This document shows, in pieces, positions 35,481 through 43,299 of a DNA stretch of 53,842 nucleotides. A model generated the notes under the pieces. It ran no database searches. It worked only from the letters and a program-made list of their open reading frames with translations, and was not told where the DNA came from. Each line of letters starts with the position of its first letter. Within the stretch, counting starts at the first letter, position 1. The stretch comes from Streptomyces sp. A0958. GTDB lineage: Bacteria > Actinomycetota > Actinomycetes > Streptomycetales > Streptomycetaceae. A program made the position numbers and the translations under genes. The stretch is taken from assembly GCF_004795035.1 (NCBI RefSeq), contig NZ_SSBK01000041.1, positions 1 to 53,842 of the forward strand, written 5' to 3'.

Positions 35481-36232
35481 CCGAGCAGCACACCGGCGGC
35501 CCGCGGACCGCGCTGGTCAGCGGCGGCTCACGGGGGATCGGGCGCGCCATCGCCGTACGGCTCGCGCAGGACGGCTTCGACATCGCCTTCTGCTACCGGG
35601 GGGACCACGAAGCGGCCGCGCGGACGGCCGCCCTCGTCGAGGAACAGGGCCGCAAAGCGGTGCACCGGGCGGTGGACGTCGCCGACCCCGACGCCGTACG
35701 GGAGTTCACCGCACTGGCCCAGGACTGGCTGGGGCCGGTGCACGCCGCGGTCTCCTGCGCGGGCATCCACCGCGACCGGGCGGCCGCGCTGATGAGCGAC
35801 GAGGACTGGTCCGACGTCGTGCGCACCAACCTCGACGGGGCGTTCCACCTGAGCCGGTCCGTGCTGATGGGCATGTTCCGCCGCCGGGCGGGCTCGCTCG
35901 TCCTGATCTCCTCCGTGGCCGGCATCGGCGGCACCGCCGGCCAGGCCAACTACGCGGCGTCCAAGGCCGGACTGCACGGCCTGTGCGGCAGCCTCGCCAA
36001 GGAGGCCGGCCGCTACGGGGTGCGGGCCAACGTCGTGGCCCCCGGATACATCGAGTCCGACATGGTCGCGGACCTGCCGCCGCGGGTCAGGAAGCAGGCG
36101 GCGGACGCCGTCGCGCTCGGCGGCTTCGGCTTGCCCGAGCAGGTGGCCGACTCCGTCTCCTTCCTGGTGTCGGACCGGGCCTCCTACATCACCGGAACGG
36201 TGCTGCGGGTCGACGGCGGACTGACCGTCTGA
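35477..36232 (+). CDS. 3-oxoacyl-ACP reductase, FabG-like SDR
   Basis: 251 residues. Classical short-chain dehydrogenase: cofactor loop GGSRGIG (16-22), NNAG equivalent SCAG, catalytic Ser in LISSVAG, and YAASK with Tyr159 and Lys163. It should reduce 3-oxoacyl-ACP to 3-hydroxyacyl-ACP with NADPH. No dehydratase or enoyl reductase gene is visible nearby, so full reduction would need housekeeping enzymes, or the hydroxyl is kept. The ATG overlaps the transferase gene (ATGA). Confidence 0.92.
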   Translation: MTEQHTGGPRTALVSGGSRGIGRAIAVRLAQDGFDIAFCYRGDHEAAARTAALVEEQGRKAVHRAVDVADPDAVREFTALAQDWLGPVHAAVSCAGIHRDRAAALMSDEDWSDVVRTNLDGAFHLSRSVLMGMFRRRAGSLVLISSVAGIGGTAGQANYAASKAGLHGLCGSLAKEAGRYGVRANVVAPGYIESDMVADLPPRVRKQAADAVALGGFGLPEQVADSVSFLVSDRASYITGTVLRVDGGLTV

Positions 36233-36303
36233 ACGGACCGGCAGCCCCCGGACGCCGTACGGCGCCACCCACCGCACACCTCATCGAACCAAGGAGCGAC
36301 ACC

Positions 36304-36567
36304 ATGCCGGAAACGAACAGCGACCTCACCGCGCGGCGCACGGCCGAGATCCGCGACATCATCGCCGACCTGTTCTCGGCCGAACCGGACGAGGTCGAGG
36401 CCGCCGGGTCCTTCGTCAACGACCTGGACGCCGACTCGCTGCTCGCGATCGAGCTGCTGACCCATCTGGAGAAGCGGTACGGCGTCACGATCCCCGAGGC
36501 CGAGATCGTGGAGATGGTCACCCTCAAGGCGACGTACGAGGTCGTCGCCCGGAACGCGGGCTGGTGA
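36304..36567 (+). CDS. Acyl carrier protein (polyketide / fatty acid type)
   Basis: 87 residues, acidic; the phosphopantetheine Ser is at about residue 45 in NDLDADSLLAIELL, followed by EKRYGVTIPEAEI. It lies between the ketoreductase and the KAS/CLF-like pair, the usual order for a type II system, so it is probably the extension ACP. AAGGAG precedes the ATG. Confidence 0.93.
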   Translation: MPETNSDLTARRTAEIRDIIADLFSAEPDEVEAAGSFVNDLDADSLLAIELLTHLEKRYGVTIPEAEIVEMVTLKATYEVVARNAGW

Positions 36568-36570
36568 ACG

Positions 36571-37767
36571 ATGTCACCACGCGTCGTCATCACCGGCATG
36601 GGTCCGGTGTCCAACATCGGCACCGGCATCGCCGCGTTCGGCAAGGCACTGCGAGCGGGCGTCTCGGGCACCGGGCCCGTCACCAGCTTCGACACCACCG
36701 GCTTCGAACACACCAACGGCGGTGAGGTCAAGGACTTCCGCCCCGACGACCTCCTGAGCCGGCTCGACACCGGCGCCTGGGGGCGCTCCGCGCTCTTCGC
36801 CGCGTCCGCCGCGCGCCTCGCGGTCGAGGACGCCGGGATCCGGGTCCGGGGCGACGAGACGGCCGTCGTCATGGGCACCACCTCCGGTGAACTGCGCGTC
36901 ATGGTCGACATGATCGAGGCGTGGCACACCGGTGGCTACGGCCCGCCCGACGCCGCGGCGGCCGCCCGGCTGCCCGCCTCGAAACTGGCCCTGGCCGCCG
37001 CGCAGGAGATCGGCGCGACCGGGGAGGTCCTCACCCTGGGCACGGCCTGCTCGGCCGGCAACTACGCCCTGGGGTACGCCTACGACCTGCTGACGGCGGG
37101 CGAGGCCGAGGTGGTCGTCTCCGGCGGCGCGGACTCGGTCACCCGGTTCACCCATGCCGGCTTCCACCGGCTGGGCGCCCTCGCCGCCGAGGAGTGCCGC
37201 CCCTTCGACCTGCACCGGGACGGCATGCTGCCGGCCGAAGGGGGCGTCGCGCTCGTCCTGGAGACCCTGGACTCGGCGCGGGCCCGCGGCGCCCGGGTCT
37301 ACGCCGAGCTGCTGGGTTACGGCATGACCTGCGACGCGGCCCACCCGGTCGCGCCCGACGCCGACAGCATCGCGCGCTGCATCCGCACCGCACACGCACG
37401 GGCGGGAGTCGACGCGGACGAGGTCGACTACATCTGTGCGCACGGCACCGGGACCCGGACCAACGACCTGGTGGAGAGCCAGGCGGTGCGCGCGGTCTTC
37501 GGGGAGCGCCCGCCGCCGATGAGTTCGATCAAGTCGATGCTCGGCCACGCGATGGGGGCGGCCAGCGGATTCGGGGCCGTCGCCTGCGCGCTCAGCATCC
37601 ACGAGGGCTTCCTGCCGCCCACCGCGCACCACCGTACCGCCGATCCGGAACTCGGCGGCATCGACCCCGTGCCGGGCCCGGGGATCGACAAGGACGTGCG
37701 GATCGCCCAGAACAACGGCTTCGCCTTCGGCGGCAACAACGCGATCACGATGCTGGGGAGGCTCTGA
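36571..37767 (+). CDS. Beta-ketoacyl-ACP synthase (KAS I/II type, active-looking)
   Basis: 398 residues. The catalytic residues are Cys160 in GTACSAGNY, His291 in CAHGTGT and His326 in SMLGHAMGA. It extends acyl-ACP with malonyl-ACP. It is followed by a cysteine-less homologue with a one-base overlap (TGATG), the KS-alpha/chain-length-factor arrangement of type II polyketide synthases. It could instead be a dedicated FabF; the pairing favours an iterative type II system. Confidence 0.93.
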   Translation: MSPRVVITGMGPVSNIGTGIAAFGKALRAGVSGTGPVTSFDTTGFEHTNGGEVKDFRPDDLLSRLDTGAWGRSALFAASAARLAVEDAGIRVRGDETAVVMGTTSGELRVMVDMIEAWHTGGYGPPDAAAAARLPASKLALAAAQEIGATGEVLTLGTACSAGNYALGYAYDLLTAGEAEVVVSGGADSVTRFTHAGFHRLGALAAEECRPFDLHRDGMLPAEGGVALVLETLDSARARGARVYAELLGYGMTCDAAHPVAPDADSIARCIRTAHARAGVDADEVDYICAHGTGTRTNDLVESQAVRAVFGERPPPMSSIKSMLGHAMGAASGFGAVACALSIHEGFLPPTAHHRTADPELGGIDPVPGPGIDKDVRIAQNNGFAFGGNNAITMLGRL

Positions 37768-38900
37768 TGAACGGCATGGTGATCACCGGGGTGGGGACGA
37801 TGCGCCCCGAACCCGCCGGCCCGCCGGCCGACCCGCCCGCCGGTCCGGTGGCCGGTCCGGTGCCGGACGGTGCCGTGCACCGGGTGTCCGGGTTCGACCC
37901 GCAGGCGGTCCTCGGCCGCAAGGCCGCGCGCTACAACGACCGCGGCACCCTGATGGCGATGCACGCCTGCGAGACGGCGATGGCCGATGCGGGCCTCACC
38001 GTCACCGACGCCAACCGCGACCGCACCGGGATCGCCGTCGGCACGACCGTGGGCAGCTTCGCGGGCGTCGTCACCTACGGCACGGACTCCTTCGACCGTG
38101 AGCGGCCCTACCTGGTGAAGGCCGCGCACTTCCCGCAGTCGGTGCTCAACACCATGGCCGGGGCCCTCGCCATCCGTACGGGACTGCGGGGCGCCAACTC
38201 CACCGTCGCCGGCGGCCCGCTGGCCGGGCTGCAGGCGTTCCGGCACGCGGAGATGACCCTGCGGCAGGGGCACACGGACACCGTGCTGGTGGGCGCCGCC
38301 GAGGAGTTGAGCGTTCCCGCCGCCTGGTGGGCGCACGTGGCGCGGCGGACCGGTCCGCAGGGGGAGGGCGCCGCGATGTTCGTCGTGGAGCGGCCGGAGG
38401 TCGCAGCCGCCGAGGGCCGCACGGTGCTCGGGACCCTGGGCGGCGTCGTGGTCCGGGCGGCCGACCCCCGCCGGCCCGCCGCGGTGACCGCCGTCGTCCG
38501 GGCGGCCCTGGACCGCGCGGGCCTGGACCCGCACGCGGTGCGGACCGTCCTGGTCAGGGCGACCGGGGACCCGGCGGTGGACGAGGCCCAGCACGAGGCG
38601 CTCACCGCGCTGTTCGGCACGGAGCCCGGCCACGACCGGGGCACCCTGGGCGACTGCTACAGCGCCCACAGCGTCCTGCAGCTCAGCCCCTTGGTGGAGC
38701 GCGGGCGCCCAGGACACCCGGACGGCGCGGCCGGCCCCGCGCTGGTGCTGGCCGCCGACCCCGACGGCGCACTGGCGGCGATGGCCTTCACCCCGCACGC
38801 CGCGGCCCCCGCCGCCCCGGCCGCGTACGAAGGCGCCGCCCCGCACGAAGGGGCTCCCCAGCAGGCGCACCCCGAACCGACCCCCGGAGCGGACCGATGA
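37767..38900 (+). CDS. Chain-length-factor-like ketosynthase homologue lacking catalytic Cys
   Basis: 377 residues. The fold matches the preceding KAS (MVITGVGTMR start, GIAVGTTVGSFAGV, HTDTVLVGAAEELSVPAAWW), but the elbow reads STVAGGPLAG, so no nucleophile is present, and the AHGTGT-type His motif is also missing. Classical chain-length factors have Gln at the Cys position; Gly is unusual. It probably forms a heterodimer with the KAS and sets chain length. The C-terminal 45 residues are Ala/Pro-rich. Confidence 0.85.
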   Translation: MNGMVITGVGTMRPEPAGPPADPPAGPVAGPVPDGAVHRVSGFDPQAVLGRKAARYNDRGTLMAMHACETAMADAGLTVTDANRDRTGIAVGTTVGSFAGVVTYGTDSFDRERPYLVKAAHFPQSVLNTMAGALAIRTGLRGANSTVAGGPLAGLQAFRHAEMTLRQGHTDTVLVGAAEELSVPAAWWAHVARRTGPQGEGAAMFVVERPEVAAAEGRTVLGTLGGVVVRAADPRRPAAVTAVVRAALDRAGLDPHAVRTVLVRATGDPAVDEAQHEALTALFGTEPGHDRGTLGDCYSAHSVLQLSPLVERGRPGHPDGAAGPALVLAADPDGALAAMAFTPHAAAPAAPAAYEGAAPHEGAPQQAHPEPTPGADR

Positions 38901-40402
38901 CACCCAACTCCCCCGCGCCCGAACCCGGTCTGCTCGGCCGGTTCCTCCAGGGCCTGGGCCTCTCGCCCGACGGCACGGCGCTGAAGGCGGGCGGCCGCGA
39001 GCACACCTACCGCGCACTCGACCTCGCCGCACGGACGCTGGCCGGCACGCTCCTCGCCCGCAGCCCCGGCGCCGACCGGGTCGGTGTGCTCGCCCACCGG
39101 GGGGAGCGCGCCTACGCGGGCTTCCTCGCCGGCCTCTACGCGGGCGCCGCCGTGGTGCCCCTGAACCCCGACTACCCCGCCGAACGCACCCGCGCCATGA
39201 TCGAGGCGGCCCGGGTGACGGTCCTGGTGGTGGACGACGCGGGGGAGGCCTGCCTGCCCGCACTCGGCGACGCCCTCGACGGGGTGACGGTCGTCGGCCG
39301 TGAGACCGGTGAGCCGCTGACGCGGCCGGTGCCCGTGCGGCCCGAGGACCCGGCGTACATCATGTTCACCTCCGGATCGACGGGCGTGCCCAAGGGCGTC
39401 CCGGTGTCGCACGGCAACGTCCTGCACTATCTGCGGTGCGTGCAGGACCACTTCGGCTTCGGCACGGACGACGTGTTCTCGCAGACCTTCAACCTGACCT
39501 TCGATCTCGCGGTGTTCGACATGTTCGCCGCCTGGGGGTGCGGGGCGTCGCTCGTCGTCGTTCCGCCGGGCGCCTACACTCGGCTGCCCGCGTTCCTGAC
39601 CAGGCACCGGATCACCGTCTGGTTCTCCGTCCCCGCCGTGGTGCCGCTGCTGCGCCGGTCGGGCGCGCTGACCGCCGGTGCGATGCCCACGCTGCGGCAC
39701 AGCCTCTTCTGCGGGGAGGCGTTGCTGCGCGAGGACGCCGCGTCCTGGCAGGCGGCGGCGGACGGCTCGGCCGTGCACAACCTCTACGGGCCCACCGAGC
39801 TGACCATCTCGTGCACCCTGCACCGCTGGGACCCGGCTTTGTCACCCGCGCTCTGCGTGAACGACGTGGTGCCCATCGGCCGCCCGCACCCCGGTCTGCG
39901 GGTGCATCTGCACCGGGACGGCGGGGAGGCGGCCGGCACGGGCGAACTGTGCGTGAGCGGGCCGCAGATGGTCACCGGCTATCTGGACCCGGCGGACGAC
40001 CGCGGACGCTACCTGAGCCACGGGGGCGAGCGCTGGTACCGCACCGGAGACCTGGTCCGTACGCTCCCCGACGGCCAACTGGCCTATATCGGACGGCTGG
40101 ACCACCAGGTCAACGTGGGTGGGGTCCGCATGGAGCTGCGCGAGATCGACCAGGCGCTGCGACGGTGCGCCGGGGTGGATGAGGCGGTCACGCTGGTGGC
40201 CGGCGGAGTCCTGCGCGCCTATGTCACGGGCGCTGCCGCGAACCCCGCCGCCCTGCGCGAGGAACTCGGATCGATCCTCCCGAGGGAGCTGATCCCCCGT
40301 CGCATCGAGCGGCTGGCCGCCTTCCCGCTGAACGCCAACGGGAAGGTCGACCGCCCGGCCCTCACCCGGGCGGCCACCGGCGAGCAGCCGGTGGCCGGAT
40401 GA
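38897..40402 (+). CDS. Free-standing amino acid adenylation enzyme (ANL superfamily)
   Basis: 501 residues. Motifs are TSGSTGVPKG (158-167), NLYGPTELTIS, YRTGDLVRTLPDG, GRLDHQVNVGGVRMELREID and the terminal lysine in NANGKVDRP. The A4 motif FDLAVFDMF keeps the Asp that binds an alpha-amino group in NRPS adenylation domains. The pocket reads roughly D-L-F-F-L-C-L-I-S by alignment to GrsA, which I cannot match to a known residue. It may load a second amino acid on one of the ACPs, or activate the product for release. It ends the operon and overlaps the chain-length-factor gene (ATGA). Confidence 0.85.
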   Translation: MTPNSPAPEPGLLGRFLQGLGLSPDGTALKAGGREHTYRALDLAARTLAGTLLARSPGADRVGVLAHRGERAYAGFLAGLYAGAAVVPLNPDYPAERTRAMIEAARVTVLVVDDAGEACLPALGDALDGVTVVGRETGEPLTRPVPVRPEDPAYIMFTSGSTGVPKGVPVSHGNVLHYLRCVQDHFGFGTDDVFSQTFNLTFDLAVFDMFAAWGCGASLVVVPPGAYTRLPAFLTRHRITVWFSVPAVVPLLRRSGALTAGAMPTLRHSLFCGEALLREDAASWQAAADGSAVHNLYGPTELTISCTLHRWDPALSPALCVNDVVPIGRPHPGLRVHLHRDGGEAAGTGELCVSGPQMVTGYLDPADDRGRYLSHGGERWYRTGDLVRTLPDGQLAYIGRLDHQVNVGGVRMELREIDQALRRCAGVDEAVTLVAGGVLRAYVTGAAANPAALREELGSILPRELIPRRIERLAAFPLNANGKVDRPALTRAATGEQPVAG

Positions 40403-40424
40403 CATGTGGATACGTACCCGAAGG

Positions 40425-41792
40425 TCAGTGGGCCGCTGCCGGACACCTCTCCGCGGCGAGCACCGCGCGGACCGTGGACAGCAGCCCGTACTGGTAGCGG
40501 TCCCCGTCACGCACCACCTGGACGAGCGAGCAGTCCACCAACCGGCCCAGGAGGTCCAGGAGATGGGGTTCCGGAGGTGCGTTCAGAGGCGCCGTGGCGC
40601 GCCGGACGTCCTGGAGCGTGAAGCGGGACGGCAGCCGCACCAGATCGTCCAGCAGGGCGCGCTGGGCCGGGTTCAGCAGGTCCAGGCTCCACCGCACGCT
40701 GGGCAGGACGCCCCGCTGGTGCGGTGGCCGGGAGAGATCGGAGCCGGTCAGCCCGGCCGGCTCCGCACCGTCGGCCACGAGCGCGGCCAGCGGCAGCGAC
40801 CGCAGCCGCTCGGCGGCGAGTTCGAGATAGCGGGGGATTCCGTCGAGCATGCGGCACAGGGTCCGTACGTCCGGCCCGTCCGGGTCGAGCGAGAGCCCGG
40901 GGCAGACCTCGCGCACCCGGTCGACGAAGAAGGCGGCGGCGCCTCCGGGCCCGTCGGCCGGCAGCGGCTGGACCTCCCAGGTCCAGGCACCGCCGATGGT
41001 CAGCCGGCGCCGGGTGGTGACGACGACGCGCAGCAGGGGGCGCCGGTTCAGGAGCCGCGCGCTCAGCCGGGTCACGGTGACCGGCAGATGCTCCGCGTTG
41101 TCCAGGAGCAGCAGCTCCGGGCGGGACCCGTACGCCGGATCGGGCAGCCGGCTGCCCACGGCGTCCACGATCTCCTGGAAGGACCGGGCGTCGGGGGAGT
41201 CCTCCGGCGGCAGATGGCCCAGGTCGACCACGGCCCGGCTGTCCGGCAGGGGCGCGGCCCGGTACGCCGCTTCCAGGGCCAGCCGGCTCTTGCCGACCCC
41301 GCCGGGCCCGGTGACGACCACCAGACGGCGCGAGCCCAGCGCCTGCACGAGCGTGTCGACATCGTGCCCCCGCAACGCCTCCACGGAGCCGGGGCCCGGT
41401 GGCCACACGTCGTGCTCGCCGAGGGCGGCCATCAGCATGGTCGATGAGGAACGCCGGGGACTGCCGACCCGGCCGGTCTCGATGTTGCGTATCGTGCGCA
41501 CGCTCACGCCCGACCGTTCCGCGAGTTCTTCCTGCGTCCAGTTGAGCTGTCCGCGCCGACGCGTGATGAATGCGGCGAAGGCGGCACCGTCCCGCCACGG
41601 AATGTCTCGCTCCGGAACGGTTTCCGGGCCGGTCGGGAGAAGATCCACCAGTGAATCCATGGGCCATGACGTGGTTAAGGCATCACGGCTCAGATCTTCT
41701 TCCGGAGCGGTCAGCAAGGTGCTGTCCGAATGGGATTCACCGGCTGTTTGTCTGTGCGGTATTCCGTCCTGCATGAGTGGTGCAGCCCCCAT
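40425..41792 (-). CDS. XRE-family HTH / NB-ARC-like ATPase regulator with a TTA codon
   Basis: About 455 residues. After a 90-residue leader comes an XRE helix-turn-helix (LNWTQEELAERSGVSVRTIR), then an ATPase with Walker A GPGGVGKSRLALEAAY and Walker B PELLLLDNAE, and a winged helical C-terminus. Its order of domains matches the regulator upstream of the NRPS. A TTA leucine codon at 41676-41678 lies in the leader, so translation should depend on the bldA tRNA. The ATG at 41792 has GGGGAAG upstream; ATG 41774 is an alternative. It is convergent with the operon and is the best candidate for its pathway regulator. Confidence 0.85.
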   Translation of the reverse strand: MGAAPLMQDGIPHRQTAGESHSDSTLLTAPEEDLSRDALTTSWPMDSLVDLLPTGPETVPERDIPWRDGAAFAAFITRRRGQLNWTQEELAERSGVSVRTIRNIETGRVGSPRRSSSTMLMAALGEHDVWPPGPGSVEALRGHDVDTLVQALGSRRLVVVTGPGGVGKSRLALEAAYRAAPLPDSRAVVDLGHLPPEDSPDARSFQEIVDAVGSRLPDPAYGSRPELLLLDNAEHLPVTVTRLSARLLNRRPLLRVVVTTRRRLTIGGAWTWEVQPLPADGPGGAAAFFVDRVREVCPGLSLDPDGPDVRTLCRMLDGIPRYLELAAERLRSLPLAALVADGAEPAGLTGSDLSRPPHQRGVLPSVRWSLDLLNPAQRALLDDLVRLPSRFTLQDVRRATAPLNAPPEPHLLDLLGRLVDCSLVQVVRDGDRYQYGLLSTVRAVLAAERCPAAAH

Positions 41793-41933
41793 TGCCGTGC
41801 TTCCCCTGTTCCGCACGGCCGCAGGACCTCGGCAGAAATCCGAAGAAGGTGCCGGTGCGGGGAGAGCGCTCTCTGAGAGAGAATCTGGCGTATGCCGGAG
41901 GTTATGTCAAGGTCTTCAGATCCAGGAGGTCGT

Positions 41934-43277
41934 ATGAGTGAGACCGCTGCCGACGGCGTGTTCCCGGGCCGGTACCCGCTGGCTTCGGCGCAGTTGAACT
42001 TCCTGTTCGACGAAATCGAGTACCCCGGGAACAGCTGGGTGGCGATCCGGGAAAGCGTGCACCTGCCGGGACGGCTGACCGAACGGCAGGCGCGTAATCT
42101 CTTCGCCCATATATGCCGGTACAGCGAGGCGGTCCACAGCCGGATCGTGCAGGCTCCCGACGGGGTTTTCCGACAGGAGATCACGGAATTGGATCACTTC
42201 TTCGCCCACAGCTTCGACTACGCGGTCGCCGCGCGGCCGCAGGACGTTCTGACGCGGTGTCCGCAACGCCTCGACGCCTTCACCGGCTCGGCCTTCTTCC
42301 TGGTGGCCGACGCCCCGGGCGGCGCCGTCGTCTACTACGCGGTGCACCATTCCTTCTTCGACGGTGTGGCGAGCGGGCTGCTCGGCGCGCTGATCCTGCG
42401 GGCGGCCGCGGACCCGGAGATCCTGGACGGGAGCCGCCCCGACGGAGTCGACGGTGCCGATGGGACCGGCGGTGAGCCGGCCCAGCCGCGGCAGGTCCGC
42501 GCCTTCGAGACGGACGCGCGCGGGGTCCGGTCCACCCGCAGATGGCTCGGCTTCCACGAGACCCCGCGCGCCCTCGTCTGGCCCGGCGCACCCGCCGAAG
42601 CCGCTCCCGTCGACCGGCCTGCCGGCGGGCTCGACACGGAGTACCGGGTCACCTTCGCCCTCGGCGGCGGGCTCGCGCGGGCGCTGCCGCGGACCGCTGC
42701 CGAGCTGGGGGTCAGCGCGCCCTCCCTCGTCAACTCGCTGGTCTGCGGATACGTGGGCGAGCTGTTCGGGCTGCGGGAGGTCACGCTCAAGACGATCTGC
42801 TCGAACCGCTTCCGGCCCGTGCTGCGCCCCGCGCTGGCCTGTCTGGCCGGGGAGGTCTGGGTGGCGCGCGGCACGGAGCACTCCGGCCGGCCCGAGTGGC
42901 ACCGCCGCTTCCACGGGGAGCTGCTCGCGGCCTACCGGAGCGGGATGTACGACTGGGACGCGGTGCGCAGGTCGGCCAACTTCCCCGGCCCGTACCGTTC
43001 CGGGCAGAGCGTGTCGACCAACGTCGCGTACGCCAAGGGCGAGCGGCCGGGCCCTCCGGCGGGTGACGTTCCGGTGTTCACCGCAGAGGAGCCCCTGCGC
43101 GTGCCCCGGGTGCTCGGCCACGAGCTCGCCGTCCACGCCGTGATCGGCAGCCCGGACGTGCACATCCTGATCAAGGCGGCGGCCCACCGCATGGACGAGG
43201 CGGCGACCCTGCGGTTCGCCCGTGGGCTGTTCGCTCACTTCACACGCTCCCTGTCGGCCCTGCGGGCGGTCCCATAG
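41934..43277 (+). CDS. Free-standing NRPS condensation-domain protein
   Basis: 447 residues. The active-site motif is HHSFFDG (from His138), with a full-length C-domain fold: N-terminal YPLASAQLNFLFDEIEYPG and a C-terminal half including VSTNVAYAKG. Such single C domains form amide or ester bonds between a carrier-bound acyl group and an amine or alcohol, or transfer acyl groups as in PapA-type enzymes. With no thioesterase in the operon, it may release or couple the ACP-bound product. AGGAGG lies just upstream of the ATG. It is divergent from the TTA-containing regulator and probably belongs to the same cluster. Confidence 0.8.
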   Translation: MSETAADGVFPGRYPLASAQLNFLFDEIEYPGNSWVAIRESVHLPGRLTERQARNLFAHICRYSEAVHSRIVQAPDGVFRQEITELDHFFAHSFDYAVAARPQDVLTRCPQRLDAFTGSAFFLVADAPGGAVVYYAVHHSFFDGVASGLLGALILRAAADPEILDGSRPDGVDGADGTGGEPAQPRQVRAFETDARGVRSTRRWLGFHETPRALVWPGAPAEAAPVDRPAGGLDTEYRVTFALGGGLARALPRTAAELGVSAPSLVNSLVCGYVGELFGLREVTLKTICSNRFRPVLRPALACLAGEVWVARGTEHSGRPEWHRRFHGELLAAYRSGMYDWDAVRRSANFPGPYRSGQSVSTNVAYAKGERPGPPAGDVPVFTAEEPLRVPRVLGHELAVHAVIGSPDVHILIKAAAHRMDEAATLRFARGLFAHFTRSLSALRAVP

Positions 43278-43299
43278 GCCGGAGGCACCGCTCCGGCGT

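Noticed and set aside
1..43277. One single gene cluster joining the NRPS and the ketosynthase operon
   Set aside because: About 16 kb of unrelated genes and an integrase scar separate them; nothing in the sequence ties the NRPS to the operon except a similar regulator type.
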